NCBI RefSeq assembly: GCF_024970185.1
Contig: NZ_CP103965.1
Coordinates: 2,042,001-2,106,000, forward strand
Direction: 5' to 3'
DNA from: Pseudomonas sp. N3-W
Lineage (GTDB): Bacteria > Pseudomonadota > Gammaproteobacteria > Pseudomonadales > Pseudomonadaceae
Length of the DNA: 64,000 nucleotides
In this document: positions 37,695 to 48,640 of the stretch, in pieces
Numbering within the stretch: the stretch's first letter is position 1
Layout of the letters: each line of letters opens with the position of its first letter
The notes under the pieces: model-generated
What the model saw: only the letters and a program-made list of their open reading frames with translations
The model's database searches: none
What the model was told of the DNA's origin: nothing
Made by a program: the position numbers and the translations under genes

Positions 37695-38648
37695 TTATTC
37701 GTTTTTGCCTTCAGCCTGCAAGCGCTCGGTGCCGACACCGTGCGACAGGCTGTACACGTAGGCGGCCAGCAGTTGCACCTTGTCGTTGCCGAGCAATTCG
37801 TTCTGCGCCGGCATGTGGCCCTGACGGCCATGGCGAATGGTCTGTTGCAGTTGCGCCAGGCTTGTACCGTAGATGAAGCCGGCCGGGTGCGTCAGGTTCG
37901 GCGCGCCCATGGCTTCAGTGCCGTGGCCGTTCGGCCCGTGGCAGGCGACACACATTGTGCTGAAGGTTTGTTGTCCGGCTTGCAGGTCGGCGCTGCTGTC
38001 GGCTGGCAACGGCAGGCCGGCCAGTTCGTGACGCACATAAGCGGCGACGTTTTTCACCCCGGCGTCACCGAGCATTTCACCCCAGGCCGGCATCGCCGCC
38101 ATACGACCACCCATGATGGTGGTCTTGATGGTGTCGGCATCGCCGCCCCAGCGCCAATCACTGTCCGCCAGGTTGGGGAAGCCGAAGGCGCCCTTGGCGT
38201 CGGAGCCGTGACACACAGCGCAGTTGGAGGCGAACAGTCGGCCGCCCATTTTCAACGCCTGCGGATCCTTGGCCACGTCTTCCACCGGCATGGCGGCGAA
38301 CTTGGCGAAGATCGGCCCGAATCTGGCGTCGGCCTTGTCCATTTCCTTTTCCCATTCGTGGACGCCGGTCCAGCCGTCCTCGTAGCCCGGCAAGATGCCT
38401 TTCCAGTTGCCCAGGCCCGGGTAAAGGATCAGGTAACCCACGGCGAACACCAAGGTGCCGGCGAACAGCATGAACCACCATTGCGGCAGCGGGTTGTCGT
38501 ACTCCTCGATGCCGTCGAAGCTGTGGCCCATGGTCTGGTCGACGCTGCCCTTGGTTTCGCCCTTGCGGGTGCCGATCAGCAGCCAGGTCAGGCCGATCAG
38601 GCTGCCGATGGTCAGGACACAGATCCAGGTACTCCAGAAGGTGGTCAT
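37695..38648 (-). CDS. ccoP2: cbb3-2 oxidase dihaem cytochrome c subunit CcoP
   Basis: A 317-residue homologue of the subunit at 33997. Haem c sites are CAVCH (143-147) and CVACH (233-237); membrane spans are near residues 6-26 and 58-77. It lacks about eight residues of the loop following PGY that the first copy has. The ATG overlaps the ccoQ2 stop. It is the last gene of the second operon. Confidence 0.96.
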   Translation of the reverse strand: MTTFWSTWICVLTIGSLIGLTWLLIGTRKGETKGSVDQTMGHSFDGIEEYDNPLPQWWFMLFAGTLVFAVGYLILYPGLGNWKGILPGYEDGWTGVHEWEKEMDKADARFGPIFAKFAAMPVEDVAKDPQALKMGGRLFASNCAVCHGSDAKGAFGFPNLADSDWRWGGDADTIKTTIMGGRMAAMPAWGEMLGDAGVKNVAAYVRHELAGLPLPADSSADLQAGQQTFSTMCVACHGPNGHGTEAMGAPNLTHPAGFIYGTSLAQLQQTIRHGRQGHMPAQNELLGNDKVQLLAAYVYSLSHGVGTERLQAEGKNE

Positions 38649-38848
38649 GGCCGGGTACTCCTTGTTTCAGGTTCTTGGGTGTTGGCGTCCGCGGGTTGCG
38701 GTTCATCGGCGAACGGCAGCAGGCGCGCTTCGGCGAATGCCGTGCTGCGCTTGCCGTTGAACACCCAGATTGCCAGGCCGACGAAGGCCACGAACACCAC
38801 GACCGTGCCGAGGCCGCGAATCATTCCACTGCTCATTTCAAAGACCAT
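38645..38848 (-). CDS. ccoQ2: cbb3-2 oxidase small subunit CcoQ
   Basis: A 67-residue single-span protein with [26 protein letters not shown] at 38848 has an RBS (GAGGTGAGCC) directly after the ccoO2 stop; an internal ATG at 38836 is possible. The cytoplasmic tail differs clearly from CcoQ1. Confidence 0.88.
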   Translation of the reverse strand: MVFEMSSGMIRGLGTVVVFVAFVGLAIWVFNGKRSTAFAEARLLPFADEPQPADANTQEPETRSTRP

Positions 38849-38851
38849 GGC

Positions 38852-39460
38852 TCACCTCTTGCTCTTGATGGCAGTGCCGAGCACTTGCAGGTAGGCGACC
38901 AGCGCGTCCATTTCGGTCTTGCCCTTGAGCGACTCGACCGAACCGGCGATATCGTCGTCGGTGTACGGCACGCCCAGGGTGCGCATCGCTCGCAGCTTGG
39001 TTTCGGTGTGGCTGCTGTCGAGCTGATTGGCGACCAGCCACGGGTAACCGGGCATTTTCGATTCCGGCACCACGTTGCGCGGGTTGTACAAGTGCGCGCG
39101 GTGCCAGTCTTCGGAGTAACGACCGCCGACCCGTGCCAGGTCCGGCCCGGTGCGTTTCGAGCCCCAGAGGAACGGGTGATCCCAGACGCTTTCACCGGCG
39201 ACCGAGTAGTGGCCATAGCGTTCGGTTTCGGCGCGAAATGGCCGGATCATCTGCGAGTGGCAGCCCACGCAGCCTTCGCGGATGTAGAGGTCACGACCTT
39301 CCAGTTGCAGCGCGGTGTAGGGCTTCATGCCTTCCACCGGTTTGTTGGTCACGTCCTGGAAGAACAGCGGGACGATCTGCGTCAGGCCGCCGATGCTCAC
39401 GGCCAGAACCATCAGTAGCATCAACAGGCCGACGTTTTTCTCGATTGTTTCGTGTTTCAT
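38852..39460 (-). CDS. ccoO2: cbb3-2 oxidase monohaem cytochrome c subunit CcoO
   Basis: A 202-residue subunit, the same length as the first copy, with the haem site CVGCHSQ at 64-70 and an N-terminal anchor. The protein is nearly identical to CcoO1 in the central region around [17 protein letters not shown]. It starts 10 nt after the ccoN2 stop. Confidence 0.97.
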   Translation of the reverse strand: MKHETIEKNVGLLMLLMVLAVSIGGLTQIVPLFFQDVTNKPVEGMKPYTALQLEGRDLYIREGCVGCHSQMIRPFRAETERYGHYSVAGESVWDHPFLWGSKRTGPDLARVGGRYSEDWHRAHLYNPRNVVPESKMPGYPWLVANQLDSSHTETKLRAMRTLGVPYTDDDIAGSVESLKGKTEMDALVAYLQVLGTAIKSKR

Positions 39461-39470
39461 GGCGGACTCC

Positions 39471-40895
39471 TCAGGCCATCTGCGCGGCAGCGGCGGCTTC
39501 GGCAGGCTGCGAGGCCCGCACGGTGCGCCAAGTGTTGTAGGCCATCAGCAGCATGCCGCTGAAGAAGATCGCCCCGCCCACCAGTCGCACGACGAAGCCG
39601 GGGTGGCTGGCCACCAGGGTTTCGACGAAGGAGTAGGTCAGCGTGCCGTCTTCGTTAACTGCCCGCCACATCAGGCCCTGGGCGATGCCATTGACCCACA
39701 TCGAGGCGATGTAGAGCACGGTGCCGATGGTGGCGAGCCAGAAGTGCGCGTTGATCAGGCCGATGCTGTGCATCTGCGGGCGACCGAAGATTTTCGGGAT
39801 CATGTGGTACAGCGCGCCGATGGAAATCATCGCCACCCAGCCGAGTGCGCCAGCGTGTACGTGGCCGATGGTCCAGTCGGTGTAGTGGGAGAGGGCGTTG
39901 ACGGTCTTGATCGCCATCATCGGGCCTTCGAAGGTCGACATGCCGTAGAACGCCAGCGACACCACCAGAAAGCGCAGGATCGGGTCGCTGCGCAACTTAT
40001 GCCAGGCGCCCGAGAGCGTCATCATGCCGTTGATCATCCCGCCCCAACTCGGCGCCAGCAGGATCAGCGACATCACCATGCCCAGCGACTGAGCCCAGTC
40101 CGGCAGCGCGGTGTAGTGCAGGTGGTGCGGACCGGCCCAGATGTACAGGGTGATCAGCGCCCAGAAATGCACGATGGACAAGCGATAGGAATACACCGGA
40201 CGCTCGGCCTGTTTCGGCACGAAGTAGTACATCATTCCGAGGAAGCCGGCGGTGAGGAAAAAGCCCACGGCGTTGTGGCCGTACCACCATTGCACCATGG
40301 CGTCGGTGGCGCCGCCGTACAGCGAGTAGGATTTGTTCCAGCTGACCGGGATTTCCAGGTTATTGACGATGTGCAGGATCGCCACGGTGATGATGAACGC
40401 ACCGAAGAACCAGTTACCGACGTAGATGTGCTTGGTGTTGCGCTTGGCCAGCGTGCCGAAGAACACGATGGCGTAGGCGACCCAGACAATGGTGATCAGG
40501 ATGTCGATCGGCCATTCCAGTTCGGCGTATTCCTTGGAACTGGTGTAGCCCAGTGGCAGGCTGATGGCCGCCAGCACGATCACCAACTGCCAGCCCCAGA
40601 AGCAGAACTGCGCGATTTTTGGCGCGAACAATTGCGTCTGGCAGGTGCGTTGCACCGAATAGAACGAACTGGCGAACAGGGCGCAACCGCCGAACGCGAA
40701 AATCACCGCGTTGGTGTGCAACGGGCGCAGACGGCCGAAGCTGGTCCACGGCAGATTGAAATTGAGTTCGGGCCAGACCAACTGGGCAGCGAGAAAAACC
40801 CCGAGCCCCATGCCGACGATGCCCCACACCACCGTCATAATGGCGAATTGGCGGACCACCTTGTAGTTGTAGGCGGTACTGATAGAAGTGTTCAT
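39471..40895 (-). CDS. ccoN2: cbb3-2 oxidase catalytic subunit CcoN
   Basis: A 474-residue haem-copper oxidase core with the same histidine ligands as CcoN1 (RPLHTN, YGHNAVG, GPHHLHY and GHVHAG segments). The start at 40895 ([12 protein letters not shown]) is supported by alignment with CcoN1; a longer frame to 40952 is not. A perfect Anr box lies 135-148 bp upstream, inside the divergent hydrolase gene. In P. aeruginosa the second copy is the Anr-induced one, which this site fits. Confidence 0.96.
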   Translation of the reverse strand: MNTSISTAYNYKVVRQFAIMTVVWGIVGMGLGVFLAAQLVWPELNFNLPWTSFGRLRPLHTNAVIFAFGGCALFASSFYSVQRTCQTQLFAPKIAQFCFWGWQLVIVLAAISLPLGYTSSKEYAELEWPIDILITIVWVAYAIVFFGTLAKRNTKHIYVGNWFFGAFIITVAILHIVNNLEIPVSWNKSYSLYGGATDAMVQWWYGHNAVGFFLTAGFLGMMYYFVPKQAERPVYSYRLSIVHFWALITLYIWAGPHHLHYTALPDWAQSLGMVMSLILLAPSWGGMINGMMTLSGAWHKLRSDPILRFLVVSLAFYGMSTFEGPMMAIKTVNALSHYTDWTIGHVHAGALGWVAMISIGALYHMIPKIFGRPQMHSIGLINAHFWLATIGTVLYIASMWVNGIAQGLMWRAVNEDGTLTYSFVETLVASHPGFVVRLVGGAIFFSGMLLMAYNTWRTVRASQPAEAAAAAQMA

Positions 40896-41004
40896 GGTTC
40901 CCCATCCACGGTTCAGCCGAAGTGAAGGCCTGTCTTTGCGAGTAAGCCGCAAGGCAGACGCTCCCTTCGCCTGGAGTTATAGGCAGACTAAAAGCGAGGC
41001 AAGC

Positions 41005-41682
41005 ATGGACAAACAGCACAAGGCCAGTATTGACGGGGATCAATGGGCGCAGTGCGTACGCGATCATGGATGGCTGTGGGACGCCGCTTCAGCGCCGGCT
41101 TCGGCGACCCTGATCCTGGCGCACGGTGCCGGCGCGCCGATGGACAGTGCCTGGATGAACGACATGGCTGCGCGCCTCGTGGCACAAGGCGTCAACGTGT
41201 TGCGTTTCGAGTTTCCGTACATGGCTCAGCGGCGGATCGACGGAGGCAAGCGCCCGCCCAACCCGGCGCCGAAACTGCTCGAATGCTGGCGTGAGGTACA
41301 TGCCGTGGTGCGACGTCATGTCACTGGGCCGTTGGCCATTGGCGGCAAGTCCATGGGCGGGCGAATGGCCAGTTTGCTGGCGGACGAGTTGGGGGCGGAT
41401 GCGCTGGTGTGCCTGGGGTATCCGTTTTATGCGGTGGGCAAACCGGAAAAACCGCGGGTCGAACATCTGGCGGCGCTGAAAACCCGGACGCTGATTGTGC
41501 AGGGTGAGCGCGATGCGTTGGGCAATCGCGATGCGGTCGAGGCGTATGCGTTGTCGCCGAGCATCGAAGTGTTCTGGCTGGTGGCGGGGGATCATGATTT
41601 GAAGCCGTTGAAGGCTTCGGGGTTTACGCATGAGCAGCATCTGGCGGCTGCGGCAGGCAAGGTCGTGGCGTTTCTGCAATAA
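41005..41682 (+). CDS. Alpha/beta-fold hydrolase
   Basis: A 225-residue cytoplasmic hydrolase of the KAN/dienelactone-hydrolase-like group. The oxyanion segment LAHGAGAPMDS is at residues 38-48, and the nucleophile elbow GKSMGG has Ser116. A late Asp near QGERDALG and His in AGDHDLKPL complete a plausible triad. It is divergent from ccoN2, and its first codons contain the Anr box of that operon, so N-terminal residues 8-13 are also DNA signal. The substrate is unknown. A start further downstream cannot be excluded, because homology-like sequence begins only at about residue 33. Confidence 0.82.
   Translation: MDKQHKASIDGDQWAQCVRDHGWLWDAASAPASATLILAHGAGAPMDSAWMNDMAARLVAQGVNVLRFEFPYMAQRRIDGGKRPPNPAPKLLECWREVHAVVRRHVTGPLAIGGKSMGGRMASLLADELGADALVCLGYPFYAVGKPEKPRVEHLAALKTRTLIVQGERDALGNRDAVEAYALSPSIEVFWLVAGDHDLKPLKASGFTHEQHLAAAAGKVVAFLQ
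41030..41043 (-). promoter_or_regulatory. Perfect Anr box upstream of ccoN2
   Basis: TTGACGGGGATCAA matches TTGAYnnnnRTCAA at every conserved base (on the minus strand TTGATCCCCGTCAA), centred 141 bp from the ccoN2 ATG and within codons 9-13 of the divergent hydrolase gene. Confidence 0.85.
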
Positions 41683-41707
41683 GTTTTGTAGCCGCAGTCA
41701 GGGCCTC

Positions 41708-41782
41708 ATCGCGAGCAAGCTCGCTCCCACAGTTGATTGGGGGTGATGCAGAGATCCCTATGGGAGCGAGCCTGCTCGCGAA
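41708..41782. repeat. REPIN, GTGGGAGCGAGCC family, before the aer terminator
   Basis: TCGCGAGCAAGCTCGCTCCC at about 41709, and TGGGAGCGAGCCTGCTCGCG ending at 41781, inverted, about 30 bp apart, between convergent hydrolase and aer. Confidence 0.87.
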
Positions 41783-41820
41783 AGCAATCTACCAGGCAAC
41801 ATCAGGTTCAGAATGACCAT

Positions 41821-41854
41821 AAAAAACCCGGAAGCTTTCACTGTCCGGGTTTTT
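41821..41854. terminator. Terminator after aer
   Basis: CCCGGA and TCCGGG around an 11-nt loop with six flanking As and five Ts, 16 nt past the aer stop; it can work in both directions. Confidence 0.85.
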
Positions 41855-41869
41855 GTCTTTCAGCAGCTA

Positions 41870-43435
41870 TCAGCGGTTAAACCGCTCCACCAACGAATAC
41901 TGGGTATTCGCGGTCTTGGTCAGCTCTTCACTCAACAATGCCGAGTTATGCGCCTGTTCCGAGGTCTGATCGGCCAGTTGCGAGATGTTGCTGATGTTGC
42001 GGCTGATCTCCTCGGCCACCGAGCTTTGCTCCTCGGTCGCTGCGGCGATCTGCGTGGTCATGTCAGTGATGTGCGCCACCGCTTCGCTGATGCCGATCAG
42101 TGCCTGATCCGCCTCCAGCACTCGCGCCACACCTTCTTCCGCCTGGCGGTGCCCGGCGTCCATGGTTTGCACGGCGGTATTGGCCGTCTGTTGCAGCTTG
42201 GCGATCAGGGCATGGATCTGCCCGGTGGACTCGCTGGTGCGTTGGGCCAGTTGCCGCACTTCATCGGCCACCACCGCAAAACCACGCCCCATCTCGCCGG
42301 CACGGGCCGCTTCGATGGCGGCGTTCAAGGCCAGCAGGTTGGTCTGGTCGGCGATGCCTTTGATCACATCGACCACGCCACCGATTTCGTCGCTGTCCTT
42401 GGCCAGTTGCGTCACGGTCAGGCCGGTTTCACCGACCACCACCGACAGACGCTGAATGGCTTCACGGGTTTCACCGGCAATGTCACGACCGCGACCGGTC
42501 AGGCGATTGGCTTCCTGAGTCGCGTCGGCGGTGCGCTGCACGTGGCTGGCGACTTCCTGCGTGGTAGCGGCCATCTGGTTGACGGCCGTGGCCACTTGTT
42601 CGGTTTCGACGCGCTGACGTTCCAGGCCACTGGAGCTGTTGTGGGCCAGGGTGTCGGACTGCCGCGCTTGCTCGGTCAGGTGCTCGGCGGTGTCCTGCAG
42701 ACGGGTCAGGCAGGTTTTCAGGCGGGCTTCCTGGCTGAGAATCGACATCTCCAGTCGCGCCTGGGCGCCACGGCTGTCGGTGTACATCTGCGCGATCAGC
42801 GGGTCGGAGGTGGTTTGTCCGGCCAACACCAGCAGGCGCTTGAGGCCGCGCTGTTGCCAGCTCAAACCCATCAGGCCCAGCGGCACCGACAGACCGGCCG
42901 CCAATGCAAACCCCCAATGGGAGTTCAGCGAAGCGCCGATCATGAAGCTCAGTTGGCTGACCAGAATGAACGGCACCCAGTCCTGAAGGACCGGCAGCCA
43001 CTTGTCTGTCGAAGGAATCGCCGACTTGCCCTGGTTGATGCGTTGGTAGAGCGCTTCGGCACGGCGGATCTGTTCGGCGGTGGGTTTGATCCGCACCGAC
43101 TCGTAACCGATGACCTGATTGCCTTCGAAAACCGGTGTGACATAGGCGTTGACCCAGTAGTGATCACCGGTCTTGCAGCGATTCTTGACAATGCCCATCC
43201 ATGGCAAGCCTTGTTTCAATGTGCCCCACATATGCGCGAACACCGCCGCCGGGACGTCAGGGTGACGAACCAGGTTGTGCGGCGCACGGATCAACTCTTC
43301 ACGGGAAAACCCACTGATTTCAACGAACGCGTCGTTGCAGTAAGTGATCACGCCTTTGGCGTCGGTTGTGGAAATCAACCGTTGCTGAGCCGGGAAGGTC
43401 CGTTCGCGTTGTGTAATGGGCTGGTTATTACGCAT
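41870..43435 (-). CDS. aer: Aerotaxis/energy-taxis receptor Aer
   Basis: A 521-residue chemoreceptor. An N-terminal PAS domain (about residues 8-115, with GFSREEL and [16 protein letters not shown]) fits FAD-based redox sensing; a hydrophobic region at about 145-185 anchors it, and a methyl-accepting signalling domain follows with [19 protein letters not shown]. There is no periplasmic sensor domain, which is typical of Aer. I used ATG at 43435 ([11 protein letters not shown]). Its place beside the cbb3 operons fits steering cells toward suitable oxygen levels. No Anr box of the right spacing is seen upstream. Confidence 0.92.
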   Translation of the reverse strand: MRNNQPITQRERTFPAQQRLISTTDAKGVITYCNDAFVEISGFSREELIRAPHNLVRHPDVPAAVFAHMWGTLKQGLPWMGIVKNRCKTGDHYWVNAYVTPVFEGNQVIGYESVRIKPTAEQIRRAEALYQRINQGKSAIPSTDKWLPVLQDWVPFILVSQLSFMIGASLNSHWGFALAAGLSVPLGLMGLSWQQRGLKRLLVLAGQTTSDPLIAQMYTDSRGAQARLEMSILSQEARLKTCLTRLQDTAEHLTEQARQSDTLAHNSSSGLERQRVETEQVATAVNQMAATTQEVASHVQRTADATQEANRLTGRGRDIAGETREAIQRLSVVVGETGLTVTQLAKDSDEIGGVVDVIKGIADQTNLLALNAAIEAARAGEMGRGFAVVADEVRQLAQRTSESTGQIHALIAKLQQTANTAVQTMDAGHRQAEEGVARVLEADQALIGISEAVAHITDMTTQIAAATEEQSSVAEEISRNISNISQLADQTSEQAHNSALLSEELTKTANTQYSLVERFNR

Positions 43436-43539
43436 GGCTTTTTCAATCCGCAAGGCTTTGAGAGGTTGTCGGCGTCGTCAGGAATAAATTGAAATAATTT
43501 TTCAATAAATCAGCGGTCCGTCGCAAAACGGCCGTTGCC

Positions 43540-44331
43540 TCAGCTGGCAAGCATCGGGTAGGTGAACAGGGCGAAGTGCAGCAGATTCAGGCCGAAATGG
43601 GTGGCAATGGCCGCCCCCAGCCCGCCGAAACGGTAGGCCAGACCATAGCCGACACCTGCCAGCCCTGCCAGCAACGTCCATTGCCATCCAGCGCCCATGT
43701 GCACCAGGCCGAACAACAGCGAGGCCAGCAACAGTGCGAGGTTTTCGCCGTAGGGCAGGTGCTTGAAATACCGGCTCAGGCCGCCCTGGACATAGCCGCG
43801 AAACAGCGCTTCCTCGACGAGGGTCACCAGCAGCAAGTTGTTCAGCACCCATAGCCAGGTCTGATCCGGCCATTTCGGTGCCCAACTGATCATGTCCAGC
43901 AGCAACGCGCCGCCCAGGGCCAGTACCGAACTGACGGCCAGGGCCATGGCCGTGGCATAAACCGACAGCCGCAGTGAGCGCCGGGCGACAATCCAGGGGC
44001 AGACCAGCAGCAGCCAGAAGCCGATCAGGGGTTTGTCGAGGTTCAGGTACATCGCGAACGGCACGGCGTCGGCAGTGAAGCGTTGCGCGGCGATGGCCCG
44101 GCCGTTGTGGAAACCGGGAAGCCAGTGCATGGCCAGGGCCAGCGCCAGGAAAATGAACAGGCCGTGACCGAGGTAGCGACCGAGCTGCACCTGTTGTTGG
44201 CGCACGGCATAGCCGGCAAACAGCAACAGCCCGATAGAAATGGCGGCCAGCCAGCCGAGATGGCCGTAGATCAGCGCCAGGGCATAGCCGATGGAGAGAA
44301 GTGCCAGGTGGATCCATGGCAGAGCGAGCAT
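43540..44331 (-). CDS. CPBP family intramembrane glutamic endopeptidase
   Basis: A 263-residue polytopic membrane protein with about seven hydrophobic spans. The family's EExxxR motif is present as EEALFR (Glu173, Glu174, Arg178), followed by later conserved positions (FGLVHMGAG and GLGAAIATHFGLN) holding the two histidines. Bacterial members are implicated in protein processing or bacteriocin immunity, but no peptide gene is near, so its role is open. ATG at 44331 has AGGA upstream; the extension to 44502 would run through a REP element. Confidence 0.85.
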   Translation of the reverse strand: MLALPWIHLALLSIGYALALIYGHLGWLAAISIGLLLFAGYAVRQQQVQLGRYLGHGLFIFLALALAMHWLPGFHNGRAIAAQRFTADAVPFAMYLNLDKPLIGFWLLLVCPWIVARRSLRLSVYATAMALAVSSVLALGGALLLDMISWAPKWPDQTWLWVLNNLLLVTLVEEALFRGYVQGGLSRYFKHLPYGENLALLLASLLFGLVHMGAGWQWTLLAGLAGVGYGLAYRFGGLGAAIATHFGLNLLHFALFTYPMLAS

Positions 44332-44361
44332 AAAAGAGTCCTTTGAGGCTGAAGTGCTTTT

Positions 44362-44483
44362 GTGGCGAGGGAGCTTGCTCCCGCTGGGTAGCGAAGCGGC
44401 CCAAAACCCTGTGATGACAGTGATTTGCATTGGCTGGATTTGCGCCTGCTTCGCAGTCGAGCGGGAGCAAGCGCCCTCGCCAC
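44362..44483. repeat. REPIN, GTGGCGAGGGAGC family, between the CPBP gene and acnA
   Basis: GTGGCGAGGGAGCTTGCTCC from 44362 and its inverse ending CCCTCGCCAC at 44483, with inner GCGAAGC and GCTTCGC arms. Confidence 0.85.
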
Positions 44484-44569
44484 AGAGGTATGCGATGTTC
44501 AAGGGGCGCGATTATAGACAGACACAAACAAAAACACCGCCCGAAGGCGGTGTCTGTGTCAGCACGCGT

Positions 44570-47311
44570 TTATGAGGCAATCAGCTGCCGCAGCACGTAA
44601 TGCAAAATCCCCCCTGACTTGAAGTACTCAACCTCATTGAGCGTATCAATGCGGCACAACACCTCGACCTTCTCGCTGCTGCCGTCTTCACGGGTGATGA
44701 CCAGCGTCAGGTTCATCCGTGGCGTCACCTCGACGCCGGTCAGGCCGAGAATGTCCACGGTTTCCTTGCCGGTCAGGTTCAAGCTCTTGCGGTTCTGATC
44801 CAGCTTGAACTGCAACGGCAGCACGCCCATGCCCACCAGGTTGGAGCGGTGAATCCGCTCGAAACTCTCGGCAATGACCGCTTTCACACCCAGCAGATTA
44901 GTGCCCTTGGCCGCCCAGTCGCGGCTCGACCCGGTGCCATATTCCTGCCCGGCAATCACCACCAGTGGCGTGCCCGCCGCTTGATAACGCATGGCGGCAT
45001 CGTAGATCGGCAGCTTCTCGCCGGTAGGAATGTAGATCGTGTTGCCACCTTCTTCGCCACCGAGCATCTCGTTGCGAATGCGGATGTTGGCGAACGTGCC
45101 GCGCATCATCACTTCATGATTGCCGCGACGCGAACCATAAGAGTTGAAGTCGCGCGGCTCGACGCCTTTCTCACGCAGGTAATGGCCGGCCGGGCTGTCG
45201 ACCTTGATATTGCCGGCAGGGGAGATATGGTCGGTGGTCACCGAGTCGCCGAGCAGCGCCAGCACGTTGGCTTTTTTCACGTCCTGAATCACCGGCAGCG
45301 GGCCGCTGATGTCATCAAAAAACGGCGGATGCTGGATGTACGTCGAATCTTCCTGCCACACATAAGTCGCCGCTTGCGGCACTTCGATGGCTTGCCACTG
45401 TTCATCACCGGCAAACACTTCGGCGTATTCCTTGTGGAACATCGACGTGTTGACCTGATTCACCGCCTCGGCAATTTCCTGGGTGCTGGGCCAGATGTCG
45501 CGCAGGTAAACCGGATGGCCGTCCTTGTCATCGCCCAGGGATTCGCTACTGATGTCGATGCGCACCGTACCGGCCAACGCGTAAGCGACCACCAGCGGCG
45601 GGGAGGCCAGCCAGTTGGTTTTCACCAGCGGATGCACCCGGCCTTCAAAGTTACGGTTGCCGGACAGCACCGAGGCCACGGCCAGGTCGGCTTTCTGAAT
45701 GGCTTTCTCGATCGGCTCCGGCAGCGGCCCGGAATTGCCGATGCAGGTGGTGCAGCCGTAACCGACCAGCGCGAAACCGAGCTCATCAAGGTATTGCGTC
45801 AGACCCGCTGCCTTGTAGTAATCGGTGACCACTTTCGAGCCGGGCGCCAGCGAACTCTTGACCCACGGTTTGCGCTTGAGGCCTTTTTCCACGGCTTTCT
45901 TCGCCACCAGACCCGCCGCCATCATCACGCTCGGGTTGGAGGTGTTGGTGCAGGAGGTGATTGCCGCGATCACCACCGCGCCGTTTTTCAGGCGATAGGT
46001 GTGGCCTTCGGCCTCGTAGTCCGCTTCGCCCACCAGATCGGCGTTGCCCACCGCGACGCCACCGCCGCCTTCGCTTTCCAGGCGGCCTTCTTCCTTGCTG
46101 GTGGGTTTGAGTTGCAGGCCGAGGAAGTCACTGAAGGCCTGGGCCACATTCGGCAGCGAGACACGGTCCTGCGGGCGTTTCGGCCCGGCGAGGCTGGCTT
46201 CGACGCTGGCCATGTCCAGCGCCAGGCTGTCGGTGAAGATCGGCTCTTTGCCCGGCAGCCGCCACAGGCCCTGAGCCTTGGTATACGCCTCGACCAGTTT
46301 CACGACTTCGGTCGGGCGACCGGAGAGGCGCAGGTATTCCAGGGTCACGTCGTCCACCGGGAAGAAGCCGCAGGTCGCGCCGTATTCCGGCGCCATGTTG
46401 GCGATGGTCGCGCGGTCGGCCAGCGGCAGGTCGGCGAGGCCATCGCCATAGAACTCGACGAATTTGCCCACCACGCCTTTTTTGCGCAGCATCTGGGTGA
46501 CGGTCAGCACCAGGTCGGTGGCGGTGATGCCTTCCTTGAGCTTGCCGGTCAGTTTGAAACCGATCACTTCCGGGATCAGCATCGACACCGGTTGGCCGAG
46601 CATCGCCGCTTCCGCTTCGATGCCGCCCACGCCCCAGCCGAGCACGCCCAGGCCGTTGATCATGGTGGTGTGGGAGTCGGTGCCGACCAGCGTGTCGGGG
46701 AAGGCGTAGGTGCGGCCGTCCTCGTCCTTGGTCCAGACCGTGCGCCCCAGGTATTCCAGGTTCACCTGATGGCAGATGCCGGTGCCCGGTGGCACCACGC
46801 TGAAGTTGTCGAAGGCGCTCTGGCCCCAGCGCAGGAACGCGTAACGCTCGCCATTGCGCTGCATTTCGATGTCGACGTTCTGTTCAAAGGCGCTTGGGCT
46901 GGCGAATTTATCGACCATTACCGAGTGGTCGATGACCAGGTCCACAGGCGACAGCGGATTGATGCGCTGCGGGTCGCCACCGGCCTTGGCCATGGCGGCG
47001 CGCATGGCGGCCAGGTCGACCACGGCGGGCACCCCGGTAAAGTCTTGCATCAGCACGCGGGCAGGGCGGTACTGGATTTCACGGTCGGAGCGGCGCTCCT
47101 TGAGCCAGGCGGCAATGGCTTTGAGGTCGGCGCCGGTGACGGTTTTTTCGTCCTCCCAGCGCAGCAGGTTTTCCAGCAGGACTTTCAAGGACATCGGCAG
47201 TTTGTCGAGATCACCGAGGCTTTTGGCGGCCTCGGGCAGGCTGAAATAATGGTAGGCCTTGTCGTCGACTTGTAGTGTTTTAAGGGTTTTCAGGCTATCG
47301 AGGGACGGCAT
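44570..47311 (-). CDS. acnA: Aconitate hydratase A
   Basis: A 913-residue TCA-cycle enzyme interconverting citrate and isocitrate through a 4Fe-4S cluster. Cluster cysteines appear in [10 protein letters not shown] and in [12 protein letters not shown]. The swivelling domain with [19 protein letters not shown] and [15 protein letters not shown] is C-terminal. Length and domain order match AcnA, not AcnB. It is transcribed away from rlmM, with a 223-bp divergent gap holding both promoters. A good RBS (AAGGAG) precedes the ATG. Confidence 0.97.
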   Translation of the reverse strand: MPSLDSLKTLKTLQVDDKAYHYFSLPEAAKSLGDLDKLPMSLKVLLENLLRWEDEKTVTGADLKAIAAWLKERRSDREIQYRPARVLMQDFTGVPAVVDLAAMRAAMAKAGGDPQRINPLSPVDLVIDHSVMVDKFASPSAFEQNVDIEMQRNGERYAFLRWGQSAFDNFSVVPPGTGICHQVNLEYLGRTVWTKDEDGRTYAFPDTLVGTDSHTTMINGLGVLGWGVGGIEAEAAMLGQPVSMLIPEVIGFKLTGKLKEGITATDLVLTVTQMLRKKGVVGKFVEFYGDGLADLPLADRATIANMAPEYGATCGFFPVDDVTLEYLRLSGRPTEVVKLVEAYTKAQGLWRLPGKEPIFTDSLALDMASVEASLAGPKRPQDRVSLPNVAQAFSDFLGLQLKPTSKEEGRLESEGGGGVAVGNADLVGEADYEAEGHTYRLKNGAVVIAAITSCTNTSNPSVMMAAGLVAKKAVEKGLKRKPWVKSSLAPGSKVVTDYYKAAGLTQYLDELGFALVGYGCTTCIGNSGPLPEPIEKAIQKADLAVASVLSGNRNFEGRVHPLVKTNWLASPPLVVAYALAGTVRIDISSESLGDDKDGHPVYLRDIWPSTQEIAEAVNQVNTSMFHKEYAEVFAGDEQWQAIEVPQAATYVWQEDSTYIQHPPFFDDISGPLPVIQDVKKANVLALLGDSVTTDHISPAGNIKVDSPAGHYLREKGVEPRDFNSYGSRRGNHEVMMRGTFANIRIRNEMLGGEEGGNTIYIPTGEKLPIYDAAMRYQAAGTPLVVIAGQEYGTGSSRDWAAKGTNLLGVKAVIAESFERIHRSNLVGMGVLPLQFKLDQNRKSLNLTGKETVDILGLTGVEVTPRMNLTLVITREDGSSEKVEVLCRIDTLNEVEYFKSGGILHYVLRQLIAS

Positions 47312-47534
47312 TGAAATGACTCCTTTAAGTCCGCACGGCTACGAACTGGGGGGAAGGACAGAGCTTTCAACCTAGCCCTGTTTGAACGTTAAAGCTAATA
47401 ACTGGACTCTATGGACAGCTCCGAGGTTCCGAACTCGGCTATCATGCGCCGGTTTTCGTGACAGGCTTTGCTTCAACGCAAGTCTGGGCATCGCGCAGTG
47501 GCGCAATTTCTTCGCCATCTGCCCAGGAGTAAAA

Positions 47535-48608
47535 ATGAACACCCTCTTTATGCATTGCCGGCCAGGCTTCGAAGGCGAAGTCTGTTCCGAGATTTCCGAA
47601 CATGCCGCGCGGCTGAACGTGGCCGGTTATGCCAAGGCGAAAACCGCCAGCGCCTGCGCCGAGTTTGTCTGCACCGAAGAAGACGGCGCCGAGCGCCTGA
47701 TGCGTGGCCAGCGTTTCGCCGAGCTGATCTTCCCGCGCCAGTGGGCGCGTGGCATCTTCATCGATCTGCCGGAAACCGACCGCATCAGCGTGATCCTCGC
47801 GCACATGGCCGACTTCCCGCTGTGCGGCAGCCTGTGGCTGGAAATGGTCGACACCAACGATGGCAAGGAACTGTCGAACTTCTGCAAGAAATTCGAAGTC
47901 CACCTGCGCAAGGCGTTGCTGGCGGCCGGCAAGCTGGTGGACGACGCCAGCAAGCCGCGCCTGCTGCTGACCTTCAAGAGCGGTCGCGAAGTGTTCATGG
48001 GCCTGGCCGAGTCCAACAACTCAGCGATGTGGCCGATGGGCATTCCGCGCCTGAAGTTCCCGCGTGACGCGCCAAGCCGCTCGACGTTGAAGCTGGAAGA
48101 GGCGTGGCACCACTTCATTCCTCGCGATCAGTGGGATGAGCGCCTGCACAGCGACATGACCGGTGTCGATCTGGGCGCCGCGCCTGGCGGCTGGACCTGG
48201 CAGCTGGTCAACCGTGGCATGATCGTCACCGCCATCGACAACGGCCCGATGGCTGAAAGCCTGATGGACACCGGGCTGGTGCAACACTTGATGGCCGACG
48301 GTTTTACCTTCAAGCCCAAGCAGCCGGTGGACTGGATGGTCTGCGACATCGTTGAGAAACCGGCGCGCAACGCCGCGATGCTCGAAGAGTGGATTGGCGA
48401 GGGGCATTGCCGCGAAGCGGTGGTCAACTTGAAGTTGCCGATGAAGCAGCGCTACGCCGAGGTGAAACGCCTGCTGGAACGTATTGCCGAAGGCTTCAAG
48501 GAGCGCGGTATTCGGGTCGAGGTTGGCTGCAAGCAGCTGTATCACGACCGCGAAGAAGTGACCTGCCATTTGCGTCGGATTGATGTGAAGAAGCCCAAGT
48601 CCCGCTAA
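47535..48608 (+). CDS. rlmM: 23S rRNA (cytidine-2'-O)-methyltransferase RlmM
   Basis: A 357-residue SAM-dependent enzyme that methylates the 2'-O of C2498 in 23S rRNA. An N-terminal THUMP-like domain precedes a Rossmann methyltransferase with motif GVDLGAAPGGWTWQL (about residues 212-226) and a late AVVNLKLPMKQRYAEV segment carrying the conserved lysine. I chose ATG at 47535 (MNTLFMHCRPG), preceded by AGGAG. Confidence 0.95.
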   Translation: MNTLFMHCRPGFEGEVCSEISEHAARLNVAGYAKAKTASACAEFVCTEEDGAERLMRGQRFAELIFPRQWARGIFIDLPETDRISVILAHMADFPLCGSLWLEMVDTNDGKELSNFCKKFEVHLRKALLAAGKLVDDASKPRLLLTFKSGREVFMGLAESNNSAMWPMGIPRLKFPRDAPSRSTLKLEEAWHHFIPRDQWDERLHSDMTGVDLGAAPGGWTWQLVNRGMIVTAIDNGPMAESLMDTGLVQHLMADGFTFKPKQPVDWMVCDIVEKPARNAAMLEEWIGEGHCREAVVNLKLPMKQRYAEVKRLLERIAEGFKERGIRVEVGCKQLYHDREEVTCHLRRIDVKKPKSR

Positions 48609-48640
48609 AACGCTGGTATCCCTGTGGGGAGAGCTTTTGT

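Noticed and set aside
43488..43506. ATTGAAA-TAATT-TTTCAAT palindrome upstream of aer, first taken as an Anr box
   Set aside because: The half-sites are TTGA-N9-TCAA, while Anr needs TTGA-N6-TCAA; the spacing is wrong.
44849..47275. 808-codon open frame opposite acnA
   Set aside because: Shadow of acnA; it is His/Gly/Arg/Ala/Val-rich with no recognisable domain, and aconitase cysteine motifs are on the other strand.
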